Positions 10,123 through 16,362 of a DNA stretch of 64,000 nucleotides are shown here, in pieces. Both the position numbers and the translations under genes were made by a program. Positions within the stretch are counted from its first letter, which is position 1; each line of letters starts with the position of its first letter. This DNA comes from an uncultured Spirochaetaceae bacterium (GTDB lineage: Bacteria > Spirochaetota > Spirochaetia > Treponematales > Treponemataceae), in contig CADANN010000003.1 of NCBI GenBank assembly GCA_902789325.1, positions 1-64,000 on the forward strand. The letters run 5' to 3'. The notes below the pieces were generated by a model. That model made no database searches, was not told the origin of the DNA, and was given only the letters and a program-made list of their open reading frames with translations.

Positions 10123-10965
10123 TTATGCTTTTACTGTAATTTGTTCTTGAAGCTCCAGAACCTTTTCAAGTGGTAACTTCACGTATTTTGCAATGATTTC
10201 TGGAGCAATGTTTTCTTTTAGAAGTTCTATTGCAGACTCTATTGCTTGTTGCTGCATGCCTTCCTGAATCCCCTTTTCTTTTCCAGCTTCAAAATCATAT
10301 GTTCTCTGTCGTTCCCATGTCATAAACTGAATCCTCCACTGCATATTACGTTTGGCATCTTTTACATAACTGTCCAACGTAGATGTGTATGTACTTGCAG
10401 CCTTATTTGAAATCAGAAAATCAAAGAAAGCTCGTAATTCTTCATCTTCAACAATTTTAGCACATCTTGGTGCAATAAAAAAGTGTTTATATGAACGGTC
10501 ATTGAGTTTTGTGATTCCATCTTCCTGACAGATATTTTCAAAAGTATTGATAGGAAGTTCATTGTCAAAAACATCTTCAAGACAAATAAAAATAACATGT
10601 GAATCTTTTAGTTTGTTATATTTTGCTCCAGGTTCAAGAGTATCCAAATCCATAAGGGCTGAATAATATCTTGCGCGTTCTGGAAGTTCGTGTGTATTTA
10701 TAACCTGAAGTTCAATATCATACATACGTTTTGTTTCCTGAACATAAACATCAAGCCTTATGCTTTTTGAATCATGATCAATTTCTATGATTTCTTCATT
10801 AGACATTTTCATGCGTTTAATTTTGATATTCAAAAGCATTTCCAATAGATGTTTACAAGCATCCGGATGATGTCTCATAACTTTATAGAAAATAAAGTTA
10901 TTGGCAAGCGTTGCTTTTTTCCATTCTTTAAGCAGAACGGCATCACTTTTGATTGATTTAGACAT
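10123..10965 (-). CDS. Rpn/PD-(D/E)XK nuclease-family protein
   Basis: Recombination-promoting nuclease-like protein (PDDEXK_2, often labelled putative transposase) of 280 residues. The N-terminus LKEWKKATLANNFIFYKVM and the catalytic pattern IRLDVYVQ...YDIELQV (Asp, then Glu-x-Gln) are typical. The C-terminus GKEKGIQEGMQQQAIE is the usual variable helical tail. Rpn proteins cut DNA and promote RecA-independent recombination in E. coli; they occur in many copies in treponemes. It borders the accessory region to its right. No terminal inverted repeats are visible, so there is no sign of an active transposon. Confidence 0.85.
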   Translation of the reverse strand: MSKSIKSDAVLLKEWKKATLANNFIFYKVMRHHPDACKHLLEMLLNIKIKRMKMSNEEIIEIDHDSKSIRLDVYVQETKRMYDIELQVINTHELPERARYYSALMDLDTLEPGAKYNKLKDSHVIFICLEDVFDNELPINTFENICQEDGITKLNDRSYKHFFIAPRCAKIVEDEELRAFFDFLISNKAASTYTSTLDSYVKDAKRNMQWRIQFMTWERQRTYDFEAGKEKGIQEGMQQQAIESAIELLKENIAPEIIAKYVKLPLEKVLELQEQITVKA

Positions 10966-11266
10966 AAGTGTCCTCCAAGTTTTTATTTACAGAACAGATA
11001 TATGTACCAGGTTTATATAAATTGCCCTGCAATAAAAAAATGGGGGAAAAACACAAAAAAGAAGAATTGTAGTTTTACCCATAAATAATATAGACAAAGA
11101 TGTGCGAAAAAAGGAAATGGAGGGTGAAAAAAGTTATACAAAAAAAATATTTACGATTTTATACTGGATATGTATAATAATTGTTAGGTTGATGGCGCAC
11201 TGCGCCACTTATCGTTGATAAGAAAATCTTCCGGCAAATTTTCACAAATATAATTCGGAGAAAAAA
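10966..11266. other. AT-rich gap at the island's left edge with two small palindromes
   Basis: No gene seen. It holds GTTAGGT at 11183-11189 (fits the integron core GTTRRRY), a perfect 7-1-7 palindrome at 11193-11207 (TGGCGCA/TGCGCCA) and a 6-3-6 inverted repeat at 11208-11222 (CTTATC/GATAAG). These sit at the left edge of the putative cassette region. An old recombination site is possible, but no attC arms can be folded around the GTTAGGT. Confidence 0.4.
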
Positions 11267-12367
11267 ATGTTCAAAAAATCTCTTCTAAATTTATTTATTC
11301 TATTTTTCATAATTACATTATTTGGGTGTTCTAATCCAACGTCACCTGAAAATCCAACGTCACCTGAAAATCCAACTGATAATTCATATCAATTATTGGA
11401 ATTTACTGCGGTGCAATCCGAGACTTCGACAAATGCAGTCACGCTAACTTGGCGTGATAGTGTTGAAGTTTACAAATACTATATCTACTACAATAAGACA
11501 AATGATTCTTCAACTGCAACTAAGGCATCTGGAAATGGATATGCAAGCGATGAATATGATTCTTCTTTCCAGAAAACAGGATTTTATAAAGGTACAAAGG
11601 ATGTACCACTCTCGGAATCGGGAACTTATTATTTTTGGATAAAGGCCGTTACCAAAGAAAATTTAGAAAGTGAATTCAGCGAAAGTGTGAGCTGCAGTTT
11701 TACATACAGTTCACTGACTGCCCCGATTGATATAAGTGCAGTGCAATCTGAAACCTCTTACAACAATATTACCGTGATCTGGAGAGATTCGAAAGAAGCG
11801 TACAAATATTACATTTACTACAACACAACAAACGATTCTTCAAGCGCAACGAAAGTATCTGGAAATGGATATGTAAGCGATGAATACGATTCGTCATACA
11901 AGAAAACCGGATTCTACAAAGGCTCTAAGAATGTTGCACTTTCGGAATCTGGAAGTTATTACTTTTGGGTTAAAGCCGTTGACGGCACGAATCACGAAAG
12001 CGAATTCAGCGAAGTGTCTTCAGCCGTGGCTTTTACATATTCTGCCTTGAATGCTCCGATTGATGTAACGGTCACCAATTCTTCTGTTGAAGGCAAAGTT
12101 ACTGTAACTTGGAGAGATTCAAAAGAAGCCTATAAGTATTACATTTACTACAACACAACAAACGATTCTTCAACCGCAACGAAAGCATCTGGAAATGGAT
12201 ATGTAAGCGATGAATACGATTCGTTATACAAGAAAACTGGATTCTACAAAGGCTCTAAGGATGTTGCACTTTCGGAATCTGGAATTTATTATTTCTGGGT
12301 GAAAGCTCTTGACGGAACGAACCACGAAAGCAATTTCAGTGATTCTGCAACATTTACGCTTAACTAA
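11267..12367 (+). CDS. Lipoprotein built of three fibronectin III-like repeats
   Basis: A 366-residue predicted lipoprotein: lipobox LFGC (Cys21), then a short linker with duplicated NPTSPE units. The rest is three tandem repeats of about 100 residues (roughly 45-147, 150-258, 258-366), each with TWRDS.., YKYYIYYN, SGNGY.SDEYDS, KTGFYKG and YYFWVKA. The second and third copies are nearly identical at DNA level, indicating recent duplication. The fold reads as FN3-like, common in surface adhesins or carbohydrate-binding proteins. Ligand unknown. It has its own terminator and lies in the accessory island. Confidence 0.75.
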   Translation: MFKKSLLNLFILFFIITLFGCSNPTSPENPTSPENPTDNSYQLLEFTAVQSETSTNAVTLTWRDSVEVYKYYIYYNKTNDSSTATKASGNGYASDEYDSSFQKTGFYKGTKDVPLSESGTYYFWIKAVTKENLESEFSESVSCSFTYSSLTAPIDISAVQSETSYNNITVIWRDSKEAYKYYIYYNTTNDSSSATKVSGNGYVSDEYDSSYKKTGFYKGSKNVALSESGSYYFWVKAVDGTNHESEFSEVSSAVAFTYSALNAPIDVTVTNSSVEGKVTVTWRDSKEAYKYYIYYNTTNDSSTATKASGNGYVSDEYDSLYKKTGFYKGSKDVALSESGIYYFWVKALDGTNHESNFSDSATFTLN

Positions 12368-12381
12368 TTTTATAAACATAG

Positions 12382-12419
12382 AAAAATCCAGCCAAGTCAA
12401 GCTTGTCTGGATTTTTCTT
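12382..12419 (+). terminator. Intrinsic terminator after the repeat lipoprotein
   Basis: AAAAATCCAG (12382) pairs with CTGGATTTTT (ending 12416). The stem extends through CAAG/CTTG with one mismatch around a TCAAG loop, followed by a T-rich tail. It separates the lipoprotein from the toxin-antitoxin pair. Confidence 0.8.
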
Positions 12420-12449
12420 CAAACGGATGTTTTTTTCATAAAAGTATGC

Positions 12450-12455
12450 TATACT
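12450..12455 (+). promoter_or_regulatory. Probable -10 box for the antitoxin gene
   Basis: TATACT lies 28 bases before the ATG at 12478, after a terminator and before a GGAGG ribosome binding site. The -35 region is poor (T-rich), as is common for self-regulated toxin-antitoxin operons. Confidence 0.4.
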
Positions 12456-12477
12456 AAAATAGATGGAGGTAAGAAAT

Positions 12478-12687
12478 ATGTCTTATGATACAATGGTAGA
12501 ACAGATAAAAGCAGTTCCACAAGAATGTCTTGAAGAAATAGAAAATTACATCCAGTTTGTTTTATATCGATATACTTTGACTTCAAAAACAGAAAAAACT
12601 AAAGATTTATCTCAATACTTTGGTTCCGTGAGGTTTAAGAAAGATGGTCTTTCTATTCAAAAGGAAATTAGAAATGAATGGAATTGA
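12478..12687 (+). CDS. VapB-like / DUF2281-type antitoxin
   Basis: Small (69-residue) antitoxin of the DUF2281 type: an N-terminal MSYDTMVEQIKAVPQE helix pair and a C-terminal FGSVRFKKDGLSIQKEIRNEW toxin-binding tail. I chose the ATG at 12478 because GGAGG (12465-12469) sits 8 bases before it; the ATG at 12463 lies over the ribosome binding site itself. The toxin reading frame starts inside its end, the usual antitoxin-toxin overlap. The antitoxin is intact while its toxin is broken. Confidence 0.75.
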   Translation: MSYDTMVEQIKAVPQECLEEIENYIQFVLYRYTLTSKTEKTKDLSQYFGSVRFKKDGLSIQKEIRNEWN

Positions 12688-13048
12688 CTTCTTAGCCGAT
12701 ACAAATGCATTAATTTATCTTTTAAACGGGAAGTCATGCATGAGACCATTTTTACAGAATAAACTTGCATTTTCAGTTATTTCAGAAATGGAATTACTGT
12801 GATTTTCCGGTATAACATCTGATGAAGAAAGCAACATAAAGTCACTTTTGTTTGATTGTAAAGAAATAACTATTACAAATGAGATAAAAGAAAAAACAAT
12901 AGAAATTCGTAAAAAGTATAAAACAAAACTTCCAGATGCAATTGTGGCCGCATCTGCAATTGCAAATAGTTTGCCACTTATTACCGCAGACAAAGGATTT
13001 TATCAAATAGAAGAATTAAATTTGAAATTGATTGTTCCTATTATGTAA
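12674..13048 (+). pseudogene. VapC-like PIN-domain toxin with an in-frame stop
   Basis: PIN-domain ribonuclease toxin, 124 residues if read through. The ATG at 12674 overlaps the antitoxin end by 14 bases. All four acidic PIN positions are recognisable: LADTNALIY, SEMELL, LPDAIVAA and ITADKGF. Codon 43 (12800-12802) is TGA where related toxins commonly have a small residue after ELL, so a single GGA-to-TGA change would explain it. As written, only a 42-residue fragment would be made, so the toxin should be inactive. The gene ends 5 bases before the attC core, consistent with a toxin-antitoxin cassette. Confidence 0.8.
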
Positions 13049-13053
13049 ATAAA

Positions 13054-13119
13054 ACCTAACAAGAAGTTCAAAGCCGACAAACCGGTCAAGCCGGTTTGCG
13101 GTTTAACTCATTGTTATGA
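13054..13119 (+). other. attC recombination site of an integron gene cassette
   Basis: Starts with core ACCTAAC (13054-13060, fits RYYYAAC) followed by AA, and ends with GTTATGA (13113-13119; close to GTTRRRY). Between them are GTTCAAAGCCGACAAACCGG and CCGGTTTGCGGTTTAACTC, which pair around a TCAAG loop with one extra A in the left arm, the extrahelical base required for strand choice. The layout and much of the sequence (CTAACAA, TTCAA.GCCGAC, TTAACTCA) match the known aadA-type attC from memory. Cleavage would fall between 13113 and 13114. Confidence 0.88.
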
Positions 13120-13155
13120 TTACATACTATTAGAGTGGTTGGAAGAAGAAAGAAT

Positions 13156-14018
13156 ATGAATAAATTAATAGTACAGTATTATCCTGAAAAAACTCAAATT
13201 ATTTTTTTTTGATTTAGAGTTTTATGTTCCAGAAAGTGATAGAGAAGGTCGTTTAGGATTAAAAGCAAATCCATATAAAAATAATCATTTTTTTATTGGG
13301 GGAACCTTTCTTCGGTACTTTCCTCTTCTTAATCATGAAAAAAATAATATAAAGAAAGAATTTTGGATTTGGAACTATAATAATTCAGAAAAAGAAATGC
13401 TAAAAAATATTTTAAAATTTGTAGAAGAGTCTTGGAATATAATAAAAAGAAAAGATAATCAGGCAGAATTATTTTTTTCTGGAATAGGAATAAGTCGTGT
13501 TGATATACAATATTTATTTGCAAGATGCCATAAATATAATTTAAGGTCAGATGAAGTTTTATTCGATTTATTTTATAAATCAAGATTTTTAGATTTTGAA
13601 ACAATTGTGATTCCATATTTTAAGAATAAAGACAATATGATGAAAACAAAATCGACAAAAGAAATTTTATCAAAATTCAAAATAGAAAGAGAGAGAGGTC
13701 CTTCTGCAAATATTTGGGAACAATATGAAAAAAAGGATTTTGATGCAATCCGAGAAAGAAATGTTTATGAAGTTTCGGATTTACCTGTAATGTATAAAAA
13801 AATCTTAAATTTGATTCATTTTGCTGGAATTATAAATAAATACTCAAATGAAGTATTTGAAAAAAAAATTAAATGCATTAATAAATATTGAAGAATACGA
13901 TTTTTTTAAGCAATGTTATATCAAAAATTCTGATGACTGGTATTATTTAAGTACCGAATTAAACGATGCGCAAAAGGATAGACTTTATGCAATTCAGTTA
14001 AAATTAAATAAAGCATAA
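13156..14018 (+). pseudogene. DEDD-type exonuclease-like cassette gene with two frameshifts
   Basis: Reads as a 286-residue protein only if one base is removed from a T9 run (13202-13210) and one from an A9 run (13860-13868); the total span then divides exactly by three. The restored N-terminus gives QIIFFDLEFYVPESDREG, a DxE exonuclease motif I, then ELFFSGIGISRVDIQYLFA (motif II Asp) and a later Glu/Asp-rich helix, as in DnaQ/PolB-like 3'-5' exonucleases. The stop overlaps the start of the second attC-like site. The gene is either decayed, phase-variable at homopolymers, or affected by read errors. Function is inferred from motifs only. Confidence 0.6.
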
Positions 14019-14072
14019 CAAAGTTTTGTAGCCTACAGGCAGTCAAGCTTGCTGTAGTACAACCAATTAGTA
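14013..14072 (+). other. Degraded attC-like site
   Basis: GCATAACAA (14013) begins the site. CTACAGGCA and TGCTGTAG pair around AGTCAAGCT-type sequence with one extra G, like an extrahelical base, and outer TTTTGTAG/TACAACC arms continue the fold. The right core reads AATTAGTA instead of GTTRRRY, so the site looks mutated. It follows the stop of the exonuclease-like gene at the distance expected for a cassette. Confidence 0.5.
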
Positions 14073-14075
14073 TAC

Positions 14076-14192
14076 AAACACCAGGGGCGTTGCGGGCCCT
14101 CCCGCAGAGAGGGTAGCGGAAAAGACCGGAGCGAACAAAGTGAGTGAGGACTTTGGAGCGCAGGGAGAGACATCTCCCTCCTTGATACAAAT
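14076..14192. repeat. GC-rich repeat-like segment
   Basis: An abrupt GC-rich, gene-free block with internal complementarity (GCGGGCCCTCCCGC, then GGGAGAGACATCTCCC near 14165-14180). It resembles the dispersed GC-rich intergenic repeats I associate with rumen treponemes. No open frame here is convincing. Confidence 0.45.
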
Positions 14193-14201
14193 AAAAATCA
14201 A

Positions 14202-14230
14202 TTGACAAAATTTGACTTTTCTTCTATATT
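14202..14230 (+). promoter_or_regulatory. Sigma-70-type promoter of the rimP-nusA-infB-rbfA operon
   Basis: TTGACA (14202-14207), a 17-base spacer and TATATT (14225-14230): a near-consensus housekeeping promoter about 105 bases before rimP. Confidence 0.85.
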
Positions 14231-14256
14231 GTAAATGTCAGTTTAATAGAATTATT

Positions 14257-14288
14257 AAAAAGACTCGTGGGACCCACGGGTCTTTTTT
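14257..14288 (+). terminator. Terminator-like hairpin in the rimP-nusA leader
   Basis: AAAAGACTCGTGGG pairs with CCCACGGGTCTTTT around a short loop (one G-T pair), followed by a T run, between the promoter and the rimP start. This is a transcription attenuator layout; NusA itself is encoded downstream. Confidence 0.75.
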
Positions 14289-14335
14289 GTTGCCAGAAGC
14301 CGGTTTTTGTGAGCCGGTGGATTAAATAAGGATTT

Positions 14336-14797
14336 ATGGAATACACATCTTATAAAAGCATTAAGTATTATGATGAGTGTGCGGCTCTTGTAGAAGGAAT
14401 GGGCTACAAACTTGTTGAGCTTAAAATTGTTCCTTCAAAGACTACAACTAAAATTTCTGCAATGATTGCTTCGACTGAGCCGGATGGAAATATCGGAGTA
14501 AATGATTGTGCTAAGGTTCACCGAGTTCTTTTAACTCGCCTTGAAGCTCTTCTTGGTACAGAAGATACTATGATGGAGCTTACAAGCCCAGGTATTGAAC
14601 ACAATATTAAAAATGCTGCTGAGTTTGCAGTGTTTACGGGGCGTGCGGTTCGAGTTTGGGATAAAACTGTGAACGACTGGGTAGGCGGAAAGATTCTTTC
14701 TGCTGATGATAAACAGGTTACTTTGGAAACTGAAGGCGGAGAGTCAAAATCAGTTTCTTATGAAAATATTGCGAAAGCAAAATTCAACTATAACTAA
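14336..14797 (+). CDS. rimP: Ribosome maturation factor RimP
   Basis: 30S subunit assembly factor of 153 residues. The N-terminal alpha/beta domain has the family pattern ECAALVEGMGYKLVELKI and the conserved MELTSPGIEH just before the Sm-like C-terminal domain. The ATG at 14336 is preceded by AAGGA. First gene of rimP-nusA-infB-rbfA, the standard bacterial order. The upstream hairpin suggests that the operon is attenuated. Confidence 0.93.
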   Translation: MEYTSYKSIKYYDECAALVEGMGYKLVELKIVPSKTTTKISAMIASTEPDGNIGVNDCAKVHRVLLTRLEALLGTEDTMMELTSPGIEHNIKNAAEFAVFTGRAVRVWDKTVNDWVGGKILSADDKQVTLETEGGESKSVSYENIAKAKFNYN

Positions 14798-14862
14798 GTA
14801 TTTTATGAAGCGGACTGCCGGTTGCCTTTTGGCGGAAGGGCGGTTCTGCGAGGAGATTTAAG

Positions 14863-16344
14863 ATGTCAGAAATGGCAGAAGCAATCCGAGCGTTGATTTC
14901 GGAAAAAGGTTATTCAGAGGATTCAGTAAAACAGACTATCGAAAAAGCTCTGAAGGCAGCTTACAAACGTACTTATGGTGATGACGAAAACGCTATCGTT
15001 AAATTCAACGATGATATGTCGGATGTTTCTATTTACTCACGCAAGGTTGTTGTAGACGGTGTTTATGACCCTGTAAAAGAAATTGAACTTGAAGATGCAA
15101 GAAAACTTGCTGGTGATGAGGTTGAAGAGGGTGATGAAATTGATATTCTCGAAGACCCTAAAACTTTTGACCGTTCTGCTGTAACTGTTGGAAAACAGAC
15201 TGCTCATCAGGGCTTGAACGAAACATATAAAACATCTTTGATGAATGAATATAAAGACAAGATTGGCGAAATGATTATTGGTTATCATCAGCGTGAACGC
15301 AATGGTAACATCTTTGTTGACCTTGGAAACGCTGGCCGCATTGAAGGTTTCTTGCCAACTAAAAATCAGTCTAAGCTTGAAGTTTATGAAAAGGGCGACA
15401 GAATTAAGGCTCTTATCGTAGATGTAAAACCTACAAATACTGGTATTCAGCTTGTTCTTTCAAGAAGTGATACAAAGCTTGTAAGCTCTATTCTTGAAAA
15501 AGAAGTTCCAGAAATTGCTGATGGTACTGTAGAAATCAACAGAATCGTTCGCGATGCAGGATATAGAACAAAGATTGCTGTTTCTTCTGCACGTGAAGAA
15601 GTTGATCCTGTTGGAGCTTGTGTAGGTCTTCGTGGTGTTCGTATTCAGAATGTTATCCGCGAACTTATGAACGAAAAAATCGATGTTCTTAAGTGGGATG
15701 CTGATCCTGCAATTTTCATCAAAAATGCACTTTCACCTGCACAGGTTGAACGCGTAATCATTACTGACGCTGATAAAAAACAGGCTCTTGCAATTGTAGA
15801 AGATTCACAGTTCTCTCTTGCAATCGGACGTCAGGGACAGAATGTTCGCCTTGCTAACCGCTTGTGTGACTGGAATATCGACGTTAAGACAATCGAACAG
15901 GCTGAAGAACTTGATCTTTCTTCATTCAATACTGTTCAGAATGCTCGTAACCTGTTCAACGATGAAGCTGCTGAAGAGATTTCAAAGATTTCTGAGCTCC
16001 CAGGAGTTGATACTGAAGTTGCAGAACTTCTTAAGGCTGCTGGAATTGAAGAGTTCCAGGACTTTGTTGAAGCTTACGATAACGGAACAATCAATGTAGA
16101 AGGAGTTTCAAAAGAAGCTCTTGATAAGATTAACGAACTGATTAGTGAAAACGTAGAGTTCGTAGAGGAAGAAGAACCTGAGACAGAGGCAGAAGAAACT
16201 GCTGCAGAACCTCAGGCTGAAGAAACTGAGGCTGCTGCAGAAGAGGAAGAAGAATATTTCTGTCCTGAATGTGGAGCAAAGATTACTCTTGATATGACAC
16301 ACTGTCCAAAGTGTGGCGTTGAGTTTGAGTTTGAAGAGGAATAA
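14863..16344 (+). CDS. nusA: Transcription factor NusA with a C-terminal zinc ribbon
   Basis: Elongation, termination and antitermination factor binding RNA polymerase. Seen: the N-terminal RNAP-binding domain, an S1 domain around GNIFVDLGNAGRIEGFLP, KH domains with VGACVGLRGVRIQN and FSLAIGRQGQNVRLA, and a helix-hairpin-helix repeat (ISELPGVDTEVAELLKAAGI). The acidic Glu/Ala tail ends in a zinc ribbon, CPECG...CPKCG (Cys 467, 470, 481, 484), not part of classical NusA. A GAGGAG ribosome binding site precedes the ATG. Length 493. Confidence 0.96.
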   Translation: MSEMAEAIRALISEKGYSEDSVKQTIEKALKAAYKRTYGDDENAIVKFNDDMSDVSIYSRKVVVDGVYDPVKEIELEDARKLAGDEVEEGDEIDILEDPKTFDRSAVTVGKQTAHQGLNETYKTSLMNEYKDKIGEMIIGYHQRERNGNIFVDLGNAGRIEGFLPTKNQSKLEVYEKGDRIKALIVDVKPTNTGIQLVLSRSDTKLVSSILEKEVPEIADGTVEINRIVRDAGYRTKIAVSSAREEVDPVGACVGLRGVRIQNVIRELMNEKIDVLKWDADPAIFIKNALSPAQVERVIITDADKKQALAIVEDSQFSLAIGRQGQNVRLANRLCDWNIDVKTIEQAEELDLSSFNTVQNARNLFNDEAAEEISKISELPGVDTEVAELLKAAGIEEFQDFVEAYDNGTINVEGVSKEALDKINELISENVEFVEEEEPETEAEETAAEPQAEETEAAAEEEEEYFCPECGAKITLDMTHCPKCGVEFEFEEE

Positions 16345-16362
16345 GGAAGGTAAAAGATAATA

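Noticed and set aside
10123..10965. Active transposon
   Set aside because: Rpn proteins are often labelled transposases, but no terminal inverted repeats or target duplications are seen around this gene.
12382..12419. Third attC site after the repeat lipoprotein
   Set aside because: The TCAAG loop and CAAG/CTTG arms look similar, but there are no RYYYAAC/GTTRRRY cores and the T tail fits a terminator.
12800..12802. TGA in the PIN toxin read as selenocysteine
   Set aside because: The position is not a Cys site in the PIN fold and no SECIS-like hairpin is visible right after it; a nonsense mutation is simpler.
13921..14208. Minus-strand open frame of 95 codons
   Set aside because: It runs through the attC-like site and the GC-rich repeat, has no family features and no ribosome binding site.
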